Below are positions 53,348 through 61,862 of a stretch of 64,000 nucleotides of DNA, in pieces (within the stretch, counting starts at the first letter, position 1; each line of letters starts with the position of its first letter). The translations under genes and the position numbers were made by a program. Under the pieces are notes generated by a model. It did not search any database. It saw only the letters and a program-made list of their open reading frames with translations, and was not told where the DNA came from. The DNA is from Anaerolineales bacterium (GTDB lineage Bacteria > Chloroflexota > Anaerolineae > Aggregatilineales > UBA2796): the NCBI GenBank assembly GCA_015075625.1, contig JABTTZ010000001.1, forward strand, positions 1,736,001 through 1,800,000. The letters are read 5' to 3'.

Positions 53348-54313
53348 AGAGGACTGGTATGCGGAGCCTTTGAAGGACGATTGAAGTTTCGTTAGTTTGG
53401 GAATTGCCGCTAGGCTCATCTGATAGTAGTCTGTGTGTCGTTCTACCCCTACACACGACAACCCCATAGATTCCCCGGCGGCAATGGTCGCTCCAGAACC
53501 CATGAATGGGTCGGCAAGAATACCTTGTCCGAGGGGGAGGGCGGCATAAACGATTTGGCGTAGGAAGGATTGCGGCTTCAAACTGGGGTGATTGGCAATA
53601 TCCCGTTCCTTTTGTGGTGTGCGTTCACTCGGAATGACATCGCTAAACGGTCTACCGTCAGGGGTGCGCCGCAAACCGCCAGTGCCGAAGTCCCGCAGGC
53701 AATCGCTCACCCGCATTCCGGGGAGAAGGGGTTTACGAAACAAGCCCCATGGCTCGAATGCGCCCCGTGGCAGTGAGGATACATCGGGAAATTCTTCTTC
53801 GGCATTCTTAGGGCGGTCTCCGCCGCGCAGAGTCTGCACCAGACGGATAATCTCTCCCCGAAATTCAAGATTGCTCTCGATCAACGCGCCAAAGACAAGC
53901 TGGGAGAGGAAGGCATTGCTTGCCAAAAAGAGATGACCACCGGGCAGCAGCGCTCGCCTTGCCAATGTCCCCCAGTCGGTAAAAAATGCTTTTAAGGTTG
54001 CCCGTTCTTTCGGATTAAGGGCGGTGAAACGTGGCAAAGGAGAGCGCTCATGACCATCGAACGATGGGGGAATGCGCCAAATGCCGCCTTGCCCTTTTTC
54101 CCGTTTGGTAAGCTGCTCGGCTTGGTACTCTTTGACTCCATAAGGTGGATCAGTCACGATGGCGTGTAAACTGTTTTCTGGGATGGTTTGCAGCCATGCC
54201 AGACAGTCGCCATGAATCACTATGGAGCGCCCGATCCGTGTTGATGGGAACTGCTCACCAAAGCGGTCTATCGACTCTATCGGCTGCATGATTTCACCCA
54301 ATTCCATCCCCAT
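53336..54313 (-). CDS. DNA N6-adenine/N4-cytosine methyltransferase, beta class
   Basis: A 325-residue methyltransferase. The catalytic motif IV HAIVTDPPYGVKEY comes first (about residue 55) and the SAM-binding motif I ADPFMGSGATIAAGESMG near the end (about 275). That is the beta-class order. The target-recognition region lies between them. It protects DNA from the convergent endonuclease. A TATAAT on the minus strand (54341-54346) about 28 bp upstream is a candidate -10. An alternative start at the second or third ATG (54307, 54289) is possible. It modifies A-N6 or C-N4; sequence alone does not decide. Confidence 0.88.
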   Translation of the reverse strand: MGMELGEIMQPIESIDRFGEQFPSTRIGRSIVIHGDCLAWLQTIPENSLHAIVTDPPYGVKEYQAEQLTKREKGQGGIWRIPPSFDGHERSPLPRFTALNPKERATLKAFFTDWGTLARRALLPGGHLFLASNAFLSQLVFGALIESNLEFRGEIIRLVQTLRGGDRPKNAEEEFPDVSSLPRGAFEPWGLFRKPLLPGMRVSDCLRDFGTGGLRRTPDGRPFSDVIPSERTPQKERDIANHPSLKPQSFLRQIVYAALPLGQGILADPFMGSGATIAAGESMGLSCVGVERHTDYYQMSLAAIPKLTKLQSSFKGSAYQSSLFP

Positions 54314-54366
54314 CAGCTTGGTCGTACTGATCTCCTGACTATTATACAGGAACTGAGCGTTATCAG

Positions 54367-54422
54367 GCGCTGCTGGCGTGGTAAGCGAAACATGCCCCGC
54401 CGCAGAGACGCCGCTAACGCAG
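54367..54422 (+). repeat. Right copy of the 56-bp direct repeat flanking the R-M module
   Basis: A copy of the E2 gene's 3' end placed after the methyltransferase start region, with no E2 reading frame attached. It matches 52439-52494 at 55 of 56 bases. Beyond it both copies run into different degraded family B sequence. Confidence 0.93.
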
Positions 54423-54688
54423 GGGGCTCAAGTTAGCCATCTCTGCGGGGCTAGTCAACCATCAAGAAGGTAACCATAGAAAGAGACAGCCCTCATCCCC
54501 CCTAACCCCCTTCTCCCTGTGGGAGCAGGGGGAATCACGTCTTTGAGGGGGCTTCCCCCTCACCCCCTCGTCCGCAGCGTTTCGCTCCTTTCCCTGTGTA
54601 CGGGGAAAGGAGCGGGGGATAGGGGTTCTTTAAAAATTTTCTTGACGAACTACTAGGGGAAACGAGGGTTACCATGGATGTTCTAACG
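54423..54688. repeat. Family C fragments and an 11-bp inverted repeat
   Basis: C-type cores fill 54490-54560 (CTCCCtgtGGGAG; GAGGGGGcttCCCCCTC). From 54584 to 54613 a perfect inverted repeat, GCTCCTTTCCC / GGGAAAGGAGC with an 8-nt loop, is followed by GC-rich sequence. No gene is seen between 54314 and 55117. Confidence 0.65.
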
Positions 54689-54854
54689 CTATTGCCGTAC
54701 CCTCACTGGTTGGGCGGCAACCATCCTTCTTACAAGAAGGGCGGACGTCGTTCGTTTATCCCCTGATCACCACCCCCTAGCCCATCGGTAACTATATCGT
54801 GATAAGCGGGGCTGCCAACCACTAAGGGGTCGATCTCCTTGAAAAATGCTGTAG
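54689..54854 (-). repeat. PL element copy 7
   Basis: Minus-strand promoter TTGGCA (54813-54818), 16 bp, TATAGT (54791-54796). It reads toward the methyltransferase about 380 bp away. The leader hairpin arms CCTTCTT/AAGAAGG are perfect and the second hairpin has one mismatch. Confidence 0.88.
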
Positions 54855-54933
54855 GAGCTTTGTGATGACCTTTCTGACGATCTACTAAGCGACTATCGCC
54901 ATAGAATAGACCGTTTCTCTAAATGAATGAACA

Positions 54934-54964
54934 TTCAGTCTCTTACATGTTGTAAGAGACTGAA
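54934..54964. other. Perfect 14-bp inverted repeat
   Basis: TTCAGTCTCTTACA and TGTAAGAGACTGAA around a 3-nt loop. No T-run follows on either strand. It lies about 90 bp before the BRO-gene promoter. It could be an operator, a recombination site or a leftover element end. Confidence 0.55.
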
Positions 54965-55050
54965 GCCACTTGACACCTATTGAGGCAGGGTAAGTCCCTC
55001 ACTCACCACTTTGCCGCAGGGCAAAAACAGCCAGAACAGTGACCGATCTA

Positions 55051-55103
55051 TTGACAATACCTTTTAATATACTTATTATTTAAGTGTACTTGATTTTTAA
55101 GTG
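55051..55103 (+). promoter_or_regulatory. Strong promoter with repeated operator-like sites for the BRO gene
   Basis: TTGACA (55051-55056), a 17-bp spacer and TATTAT (55074-55079), matching the consensus at 11 of 12 positions. TTTAAGTG occurs twice, 17 bp apart (55079-55086, 55096-55103), covering the expected transcription start. This fits an operator for autorepression. GAGGTG (55108) is the ribosome site. Confidence 0.65.
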
Positions 55104-55117
55104 ATCTGAGGTGTTTC

Positions 55118-56008
55118 ATGAGTCATCCAATCCCTACAGACGCCATCGATGGTAGCCACATCAGACGTGAATGGCATGAAAACACATGGTACTATGGGGT
55201 TGTGGATATCTTGATGGTTTTGCTCGATGCGGATCAAAAACGCGCTCAAAACTACTATCATGTCCTTAAAGGGCGTCTAAAGCGCGAGGGCAATGTCTCT
55301 CTCACAGGTTCTAAGCGGTTAAAGCTGCTTGCCAGCGACGGAAAGCGTTATTTGACGGATGTGATGAATGCGGAACAAGTTTTACGCTTGATTCAGTCTG
55401 TGCCGTCGCCCAAAGTCGAGCCACTAAAACTATGGTTAGCACACATTGGGGCTGAACGGTTTGAGGAGCAAGATGACCCAGAATTAGGATTGTTTCGCTC
55501 CTTAGACAGGACGATTGCGGAGTATCAGGCGAAGGGGAAACCAGACAGTTGGATTGTCTACCGTGTGGAAGGAATCATCACACGTAAACGGTTTGTCGAG
55601 GCGTTGAGCCAAGCCGTTCTTAGTGCGCCCCCCTCTATGTACGCACAAACGACGGAGCGGATGTATCGCGGGCTTTGGGATCGCACGACCATTCAATTGC
55701 GTAACGAGTTAGAAATCTCCCCAAAAGAAAACCCACGCGATCATTTTGGGAAGTACGCCCTTATGTATACGCGCCTTGCCGAAGAGTTGGCGGCAGAAAA
55801 ACTTGTTGATGCCGAAACTGTATCCCTTTCAACAGCGATGGATATTGTCTGGCAGGTAGCAAAATTGTTTGGTGCCCAGGCGAAGCAATTGAGCGAAAAC
55901 GTGGGCTATGATTTGGTGACGGAGAAACCTTTACTGCCCAAACCCTTATCCACAAAGGGGACATCTGATCTGCCAGCAAGCGCCAAGCCCAAAAAATCCT
56001 TGAAGTAA
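55118..56008 (+). CDS. BRO-N domain protein (DinD/phage-antirepressor-like)
   Basis: A 296-residue protein. The N-terminal 110 residues are a BRO-N domain: [37 protein letters not shown] and [20 protein letters not shown]. The remainder is helical and resembles DinD-type proteins ([60 protein letters not shown]). BRO-N domains bind DNA and are common in phages and mobile elements; DinD is a damage-inducible relative. A near-consensus promoter with repeated operator-like sites precedes it. Its composition is AT-richer than the core genes. The exact function is unknown. Confidence 0.85.
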   Translation: MSHPIPTDAIDGSHIRREWHENTWYYGVVDILMVLLDADQKRAQNYYHVLKGRLKREGNVSLTGSKRLKLLASDGKRYLTDVMNAEQVLRLIQSVPSPKVEPLKLWLAHIGAERFEEQDDPELGLFRSLDRTIAEYQAKGKPDSWIVYRVEGIITRKRFVEALSQAVLSAPPSMYAQTTERMYRGLWDRTTIQLRNELEISPKENPRDHFGKYALMYTRLAEELAAEKLVDAETVSLSTAMDIVWQVAKLFGAQAKQLSENVGYDLVTEKPLLPKPLSTKGTSDLPASAKPKKSLK

Positions 56009-56145
56009 GAGGCGTCACGAAGCCTGGCTAGCGTCCTTGTCGTCTGCCCTCACTCCCCTGCCCCCAAACGCGACGAGCCGCGCATCCTTGCGGACACGCG
56101 GCGCGTAGAACAGCGAACAACGCGGAAACCGAGCGGGTTAGGGGA

Positions 56146-56457
56146 TTAGCCCGTGCAGACGCATGTCCAGCTTTGAACATTCGCGCAACGCCCGCGATTA
56201 CCGCCCGCCACGTTCTCCAATTGATCATCGGAGAGTTCGTCGCTGCCGCTTTCCGCGGCGGGCATGTGAGGGATCACCAAATAAAAGGTGTCGGCAGACT
56301 CCTCAACGATCTTGATATTTACGCCATCTGGGATGTGCCAGCCCGTCTCCGAAGCGACGGCTGCCGCCGGATTTGCCATGAGTTCGGCGCGATAAGCGGA
56401 ATCTTTCTTAGCGCGACCCACAACCTTCTCTTCACCTTCACGACGTGCGTCAGACAT
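56146..56457 (-). CDS. RiPP precursor peptide, NHLP leader, copy 1
   Basis: A 103-residue precursor. The leader is a nitrile-hydratase-like (NHLP) domain: VVGRAKKDSAYRAELMANPA, AAVASETGWHIPDGVNIKIV and EESADTFYLVIPH. An acidic linker ends in the double-Gly cleavage site DDQLENVAGG. The predicted core is the 17-residue NRGRCANVQSWTCVCTG with three Cys. GGAGG lies 7 bp before the ATG. A paralogue is 155 bp upstream on the same strand. No lanthionine synthetase, YcaO, radical SAM enzyme or peptidase-transporter is in the window, so maturation must occur in trans. The compound class is not decided by sequence. Confidence 0.85.
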   Translation of the reverse strand: MSDARREGEEKVVGRAKKDSAYRAELMANPAAAVASETGWHIPDGVNIKIVEESADTFYLVIPHMPAAESGSDELSDDQLENVAGGNRGRCANVQSWTCVCTG

Positions 56458-56533
56458 GGGGAGCCTCCGTGTAACCTACTGTGTAAACCGACCACTTGCT
56501 ATGAGAAAACTGACCTTTTTCGTTGAATTGCCC

Positions 56534-56569
56534 CGCTTGCCCGATGGGTGTCCCCATATGGGGCAAGCG
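56534..56569. other. Nested palindrome between the two RiPP genes
   Basis: An outer inverted repeat, CGCTTGCCC (56534-56542) with GGGCAAGCG (56561-56569), partly overlaps the perfect palindrome CCCCATATGGGG (56552-56563). It may attenuate read-through from the upstream precursor gene or bind a regulator. No T-run follows. Confidence 0.5.
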
Positions 56570-56612
56570 TGCAACGCTGTGATGCCTTGGTCTGTAGACT
56601 GCTGCCCAGAGC

Positions 56613-56912
56613 TTAGCCCGTGCAGACACACGTCCACGTCTGGATATTCGAGCAGCGCGTCCGCGACCCACCCGCCACATCTTCTAGCTGTTCATCACCG
56701 AGTTCCGAGCCTTCACTGCTGAAGGGGATGACAAGGTAGAACGTGTCGGCGCTTTCTTCGACCACTTTCACCGTGACGTTATCTGGGATTTGCCAGCCCG
56801 TCTCGGCGGCGACTGCGGCTTTCGGATTGCTCATCAGTTGGCTGCGGAATGCCGCATCCTTCTTCGCACGCTCAACAACCTTCGTCTCACCGGTGTAGCG
56901 ATTGTCAGACAT
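56613..56912 (-). CDS. RiPP precursor peptide, NHLP leader, copy 2
   Basis: A 99-residue paralogue of the previous peptide. The leader reads VVERAKKDAAFRSQLMSNPK, AAVAAETGWQIPDNVTVKVV and EESADTFYLVIPF. The linker GDEQLEDVAGG gives the cleavage site. The core SRTRCSNIQTWTCVCTG matches copy 1 at 12 of 17 positions; all three Cys, both Arg and WTCVCTG are kept, and the changes are mostly conservative (A/S, V/I, S/T). AGGAG lies 11 bp before the ATG. It is the promoter-proximal member. An array of GAGAC repeats sits 59 bp upstream of its start. Confidence 0.87.
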   Translation of the reverse strand: MSDNRYTGETKVVERAKKDAAFRSQLMSNPKAAVAAETGWQIPDNVTVKVVEESADTFYLVIPFSSEGSELGDEQLEDVAGGSRTRCSNIQTWTCVCTG

Positions 56913-56958
56913 TGTTACTCTCTCCTGAACTGCTTGTGTGTTCCCGAACGTTGAACAT

Positions 56959-56987
56959 AGGATACAGGGGATTTTGTCTCATGTCGT
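56959..56987 (-). promoter_or_regulatory. Candidate promoter of the RiPP genes
   Basis: Minus strand ACGACA (56982-56987), a 17-bp spacer and TATCCT (56959-56964). Both hexamers are weak, as expected for an activator-dependent promoter. The -35 region lies inside the GAGAC array. Confidence 0.4.
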
Positions 56988-57042
56988 CCCTTTTTGTCTC
57001 TAAGCTGTTGCAATGTGTCTCTAAAGAGTCTCATTTCGTCTC
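56971..57042 (-). promoter_or_regulatory. Helically phased GAGAC direct-repeat array
   Basis: Seven units of 10 or 11 bp read on the minus strand: five are exact GAGAC, one is GGGAC and one GCAAC, each followed by an A/T-rich half. Exact copies on the plus strand start at 56976, 56996, 57017, 57028 and 57038. The array begins in the last codons of the ABC ATPase gene and ends 6 bp before the candidate -10. Confidence 0.65.
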
Positions 57043-59358
57043 TGGAACGGGAGACTCTGGATCGCTTTCGGGGTGAATGCCCGCCATGAGCAAGCCCAGT
57101 TGTTCGCGGGTTGCCCCTTCGCTTGGCACAATGGCGATGATTTGCCCCTTGTACATGACGGCAATCCGATCCGAAAGCGCCATGATCTCATCCAACTCGG
57201 CAGAGACGAGCAAGACGGCGGCGCCGGCATCGCGCTGGCGGATGATCTGGTTGTGGATGAACTCAATCGAGCCGACATCAATGCCCCGCGTCGGTTGGGA
57301 GGCGATCAGCAGGCGCGGCTGGCGGCTGAATTCCCGCGCCACGACCATTTTTTGTTGGTTGCCGCCGGAAAGACTGCCCCCTTTCGTTTCCGGGGAGGGC
57401 GTCCGAATATCGAATTCCTCGATCAATTCTTGGGCGGTGTCGTGGACGGCGGCGGCGTTCACCGTCAGCCCGCCCATTGTTGAGACGGCAGCCGTCTTAA
57501 GCCAGCGCCGAAGAACGCCCAAGAGAGCAATACTCCCTCGGTGGGCAGCCAATACCCCAAGCAGCGCCGCCACCAGCGAAACGCCCATCGCCAGCAGGAA
57601 GGGTGGAATCTCGCGGCGGTTATCCAGTTCGGAAAGGCGCAGGGCGTTCACCAAAAGGGCATAGAGCGGCGTCCAGAGGACGGTGAACAGGGCAAAGAAG
57701 ATCAGCGCAAAAGTAGCCCCATACACGGCGACAGCGGCGGGTATCTCGCGCAGATCGGGAAACACGGCGAAGGGCGTTTTAAAGTAGTTGTTCAGAACAA
57801 GGTTATCGGCAACGGAGAAGGGTTTTACCATCCCGTAGCGGTGGCGGTCTTCGGGGACATGGGCAGTATCGGCAAGCATCAGGGCGCGGGGACTTTGGAT
57901 CGGTATCAGCACGCCGTTGATCGTCACCGTCCCACTCAGTGGTTTACGAAGCCCGGTGAGCGCCTCTACGAATTCGGTCTGCCCGTTGCCCTGCACGCCA
58001 GCAATGCCGAGGACTTCCCCCCCCCGCACCGTGAAGGAAACCTCTTTCACCGCCGTCGTCCCCCGCTCATCTTGGGCGCTGATCCCCGCCACAACGAGGA
58101 CGGGATCGGCGGGTTGGGCGGGCTGCTTGTTCACCTTTAGCAGCACCTCCCGCCCAACCATCATCGCCGCAAGGGAGGCTTCCGTCATGCTGGCGGGAGC
58201 TGCCGCCCCCATGACCCGCCCCCCGCGCATGACGACAATGTGATCGGCAATGGCGAACACCTCCTTCAGCTTGTGGGTGATGAAGATGATCGAAACGCCC
58301 TTCGCCGCAAGGTCTTTCATAATGCGGAACAGTTCGCGCCCCTCTTGCGGGGTAAGAACTGCCGTCGGCTCATCAAGGATCAGAATTTCCGCCTTGCGGT
58401 AGAGCGCTTTCACAATCTCCACGCGCTGCTGAATACCCACCGGAAGTTTCTCTATCGTCGCGTCGGGGTCTACTTCGAGGTTGAATTGTTTGGAAATCTC
58501 CCGCACGCGGCGGGCGGTGCGCCGGCGGTTTAGGCGGTTCAGCACCGTCCCAAACCAATCGAGGATAGCACTGACCGCCATATCCATGACGGAGCGGTGG
58601 GCGCTGTACTCCAGTTTCAACGTCCGCCCGTGCCATGTTCGGCGGGCGTGGCGGTAAAGCCAGACCATCGTCAGCGCCCCGCCCACCGCCCCAAGCACCA
58701 GCGGCAGCCAGACGAGGATCGTCGTCAGGACGGGGTGGCTTTGGTAATACTCACCGAGGGCAAGGCTTGCCTTCTCGAAAAGCTCTAGGCGCTGGAAACG
58801 CCGCTGCCCAAAATCGGGGTTGTTCGGAAGGTAAATGCCAAAATTCAAGAGAAACAAAAACAGGATATAGCCAAGCCCCACGCCAACGAGCGCTGCCAAA
58901 AAAGGCGTCACCACCCGCCACAGCGCCCCCCACATAAGGCGCACCGCGCCGGCAAAGGCGGTTTCATCGGGCGGGGGGGCATCCTCTTGCCCGCTCACCG
59001 TCTTTTCCTCCCCCAAGACGACGTTTTCGGCAACGGTCATCACCGGAATCAGTTGAAAGTGCTGATGGACCATCCCAATTCCGCTGTGGATTGCCTCGCG
59101 GGGGCTGGCAAACTTCACCTCCCGCTCCTTTAAGAGGATTTGCCCTTCGTCGGGATGGTACAAGCCATAGATGATGTTCATTAACGTGCTTTTACCCGCG
59201 CCGTTCTCGCCAAGAAGCGCCAAAATCTCCCCCTTGTGAAGTTTTAGGCTGACATCTTGGTTGGCAATGACGCCGGGGAAGCGTTTCGTGACGCCCGCCA
59301 CCTCAAGGACGATCTCACGGGTGTCGGGGGGGGTTGGTTGTGTCGTTGTCATGATCAC
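57031..59358 (-). CDS. BMP/nucleoside-type ABC importer ATPase with membrane insertions in both NBDs
   Basis: A 775-residue protein; relatives with two fused nucleotide-binding domains have about 510. NBD1: Walker [12 protein letters not shown] (51-61), Q-loop [20 protein letters not shown], signature [11 protein letters not shown] (305-315), Walker [15 protein letters not shown]2: degenerate Walker [37 protein letters not shown], signature [26 protein letters not shown]. Both are typical of the RbsA/BMP group. Between Q-loop and signature, NBD1 carries residues about 119-278 and NBD2 residues about 530-640 as extra sequence, each with two likely membrane helices. It overlaps the permease gene by 4 bp. 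The substrate is probably nucleosides, by family. Confidence 0.88.
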   Translation of the reverse strand: MIMTTTQPTPPDTREIVLEVAGVTKRFPGVIANQDVSLKLHKGEILALLGENGAGKSTLMNIIYGLYHPDEGQILLKEREVKFASPREAIHSGIGMVHQHFQLIPVMTVAENVVLGEEKTVSGQEDAPPPDETAFAGAVRLMWGALWRVVTPFLAALVGVGLGYILFLFLLNFGIYLPNNPDFGQRRFQRLELFEKASLALGEYYQSHPVLTTILVWLPLVLGAVGGALTMVWLYRHARRTWHGRTLKLEYSAHRSVMDMAVSAILDWFGTVLNRLNRRRTARRVREISKQFNLEVDPDATIEKLPVGIQQRVEIVKALYRKAEILILDEPTAVLTPQEGRELFRIMKDLAAKGVSIIFITHKLKEVFAIADHIVVMRGGRVMGAAAPASMTEASLAAMMVGREVLLKVNKQPAQPADPVLVVAGISAQDERGTTAVKEVSFTVRGGEVLGIAGVQGNGQTEFVEALTGLRKPLSGTVTINGVLIPIQSPRALMLADTAHVPEDRHRYGMVKPFSVADNLVLNNYFKTPFAVFPDLREIPAAVAVYGATFALIFFALFTVLWTPLYALLVNALRLSELDNRREIPPFLLAMGVSLVAALLGVLAAHRGSIALLGVLRRWLKTAAVSTMGGLTVNAAAVHDTAQELIEEFDIRTPSPETKGGSLSGGNQQKMVVAREFSRQPRLLIASQPTRGIDVGSIEFIHNQIIRQRDAGAAVLLVSAELDEIMALSDRIAVMYKGQIIAIVPSEGATREQLGLLMAGIHPESDPESPVPETK

Positions 59359-60317
59359 TCCACCTCATACGCCTGACCGACATGCGCCGGAGGACGCGCC
59401 CGCCCCATGAAGCCCGCCAAGACGACCAACGTCAAAACATAAGGCAGCATGGCAACGAACTGATGCGGTATCTGGATTTTGGCAAACTGAAGCTGGTTGT
59501 TGATGGCATAGGCAAAGCCGAACATGAGCGCCCCCAAAAACGCCCGCGAGGGTCGCCACATGCCGAAGATCATGACGGCAAGGGCGATGAAGCCTTTTCC
59601 AGCAGTCATGCCGCGCTCGAAGGAAACGCCCTCCAAGACGAGGAACGCCCCCGCCAAGCCGACCAAAATCCCACTGATCACCAGATTCGTGTATTGCAGG
59701 CGGTAGACATTCACCCCAAGCGTATCGGCGGCGCGGGGATTTTCGCCTATGGCGCGGGTGCGCAAGCCCCATGTGGTGCGAAACAGGGCATAGCCCAAAA
59801 AGGGGACGAGGATAAAGGTGAGGTAGGTGAGCAGCGCTTTATCAAACACGATGCTGCTGATTCCATATAAAATTCCTTTTTCGCAGGGGGTGTTGGCGGT
59901 GCAGGCAAAGGGGTTCGACAACGCGGGAAGCTGTCCGAGGTTGTTCTGCCCACCAATGTAAAGATAACCCGTCAAGCCGGCGGCAAGGATGTTGATCACC
60001 GTCCCGCTGATGATCTGATCGACCTTAAAGCGGATGGAGAGGATGCCGTGCAGCATGGCAAGGGCAATGCCCGTCACCGCCGCCGCCAAAATTGCCAAGC
60101 CCAAGCGGACGGGCTGCATTTGAAGCGCCTCCGGGACGCCCGGCGCACTGAGGTAGACATTGGCAATGAAGGCGCTGAAGGCGCTCCCCAACATCATCCC
60201 TTCAATGCCGATGTTCACAATCCCAGAGCGTTCGCTGACGATCCCGCTTAATGCCCCTAAGGTGATCGGGATGCTAAAGCGGATCGCCGCGTTCATCACA
60301 CCAATAAATTCATCCAT
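59355..60317 (-). CDS. BMP/nucleoside-type ABC importer permease 2
   Basis: A 320-residue inner-membrane permease of the BPD_transp_2 family with about eight helices. Typical blocks are [40 protein letters not shown] and [20 protein letters not shown], the last being the cytoplasmic coupling loop. [20 protein letters not shown] and [20 protein letters not shown] follow. It pairs with the other permease to form the channel of the importer. Its stop overlaps the ATPase start by 4 bp, so translation is coupled. No lipoprotein receptor gene is in the window. Confidence 0.92.
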   Translation of the reverse strand: MDEFIGVMNAAIRFSIPITLGALSGIVSERSGIVNIGIEGMMLGSAFSAFIANVYLSAPGVPEALQMQPVRLGLAILAAAVTGIALAMLHGILSIRFKVDQIISGTVINILAAGLTGYLYIGGQNNLGQLPALSNPFACTANTPCEKGILYGISSIVFDKALLTYLTFILVPFLGYALFRTTWGLRTRAIGENPRAADTLGVNVYRLQYTNLVISGILVGLAGAFLVLEGVSFERGMTAGKGFIALAVMIFGMWRPSRAFLGALMFGFAYAINNQLQFAKIQIPHQFVAMLPYVLTLVVLAGFMGRARPPAHVGQAYEVE

Positions 60318-60337
60318 GATCAGTTAAATCTCCCTAT

Positions 60338-61570
60338 TTAACGCTGCCCCCACGTTGAACTGAGGGTGATCTTGCCCTCGCTTGTGCCGCCCTTGATGCG
60401 GTAAAGCCCGCGAATGATTTGATCGGCGGCAACGAACATGAGGATCAGCGCTTGCATGACGCGGATCAGTTCGCCGGACACGCGGGAGGCAAACTGCATT
60501 TGCGTTGTTCCCGCATCCAGCGCCCCAAACAAAAAGGCGGAAGGGATAATCCCCACCGGATTACTCCCCGCCAGCAGCGCGACGGCAATGCTATCAAAGC
60601 CCGTCGCTAAGTTTTGATTCGTCTGAAAATCGTGGTTCACACCCGTCACCTGAATGGCGCCCGCCAAACCCGCCAGCGCCCCCGCCAAGACCATCGTGAT
60701 GATCGTCATCCGCCCCACCTTGATTCCGGCATAGCGGGCGGCGTTCGGGTTCAAGCCAACCATCCGCAGTTCAAAGCCGAAGGTCGTCTTAAAGAGCAGA
60801 ATCCCGACCAAAATGGCGACGATCACGGCGACAATCACGCCGAGGTGGAGGTATTCGGAGGGGTTACGCCCGCCGGGGACGTAGATGGGCGGGAGGTAGG
60901 CGCTCTCCAACAGGGGCGGCGTGCGGTTGGGATTGCTTTCACACTGCCCTTGAGTGAGACAAAAGGCGAACGGTCCGGGTAGAGAGTTGGGGCGTCCGGG
61001 GGCAACCGCCCACTCCACGAAAAGCACCGCAATGTAGTTGAGCATGATCGTCGTGATCACCTCATGAGCGCCCGTCCGCGCCTTTAGGAAGCCCGGCAGG
61101 AAACCCCATGCCGCGCCGCCGAGAACGCCCGCCAGCAGGCACAGTCCAACATGGAGCAGCGGCGGCAGCCCATAGACGGCGTAGCCCATGATGGCGGCAC
61201 ACAGTGAGCCGATCACCAGTTGTCCTTGCGCCCCGATGTTGAACAACCCGCCCTTGAAGGCAAGCGCCACCGCTAAGCCAGAGAGGATCAGCGGCGTCAT
61301 TTTCAACAACGTCCGCGTGATGGCCACATCGCTGCCCAACGCCCCTTGCAGCAAGCCCCCAAAGGCAAGGAAGGGATCGAAGCCAGCCAGCAGGATGAAC
61401 ACCGAGCCGATGATCACCGCTGTAAAAACAGCGAGGATCGGCACAGCAAGCGCCCGAAAAAGGCGGCGCGGCAGGCTGAGCGAAGGCGCGGTGTCGGGGG
61501 AAACCTCCGGCGGGCGGGCAAGCTGCACCGTGCCGGGGACAGGGTTGGGCGATAACGGCGAATCAGTCAT
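60338..61570 (-). CDS. BMP/nucleoside-type ABC importer permease 1
   Basis: A 410-residue permease, longer than permease 2 because of a Pro-rich cytosolic N-terminus (SPNPVPGTVQLARPPEVSPD). It has about nine helices. FKGGLFNIGAQGQLVIGSLC and LKARTGAHEVITTIMLNYIA are typical of this family, as is the coupling region MVGLNPNAARYAGIKVGRMT. One extracytoplasmic loop has a Cys pair (FCLTQGQCESNPN) that could form a disulfide. It is the first gene of the three-gene importer operon, 20 bp before permease 2. Confidence 0.92.
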   Translation of the reverse strand: MTDSPLSPNPVPGTVQLARPPEVSPDTAPSLSLPRRLFRALAVPILAVFTAVIIGSVFILLAGFDPFLAFGGLLQGALGSDVAITRTLLKMTPLILSGLAVALAFKGGLFNIGAQGQLVIGSLCAAIMGYAVYGLPPLLHVGLCLLAGVLGGAAWGFLPGFLKARTGAHEVITTIMLNYIAVLFVEWAVAPGRPNSLPGPFAFCLTQGQCESNPNRTPPLLESAYLPPIYVPGGRNPSEYLHLGVIVAVIVAILVGILLFKTTFGFELRMVGLNPNAARYAGIKVGRMTIITMVLAGALAGLAGAIQVTGVNHDFQTNQNLATGFDSIAVALLAGSNPVGIIPSAFLFGALDAGTTQMQFASRVSGELIRVMQALILMFVAADQIIRGLYRIKGGTSEGKITLSSTWGQR

Positions 61571-61862
61571 AGTAAGAATATCCTCTCAAATAAACCCGTG
61601 AGGGGACGGGATTCTTTCGCGTGCGGGCGGATTGTACCGCACAGGGTGAGATTGTGTGTGAAGGCTATCTGAAATTTATTTGGGAAACGGTGCGGTGAGG
61701 GGGCGGGCGACATGCGGGCGGCGATGGGCGCAAGGCATTGCGCCCCTACTACCAATAAAGCCTAGACCCCTCGGTGTTTTGGCAGCTCTCTTAGACTGAC
61801 CTATTTGCGGACACGCCTTTTCGGGCGGGGGTACAACCTCTCGCCAAGCGCGTTGGGGATGG

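Noticed and set aside
56146-56912. Nitrile hydratase alpha-subunit fragments
   Set aside because: The leader is only about 70 residues, lacks the metal-binding Cys motif of the enzyme, and ends in a GG site with a short Cys-rich core, which is the RiPP precursor layout.
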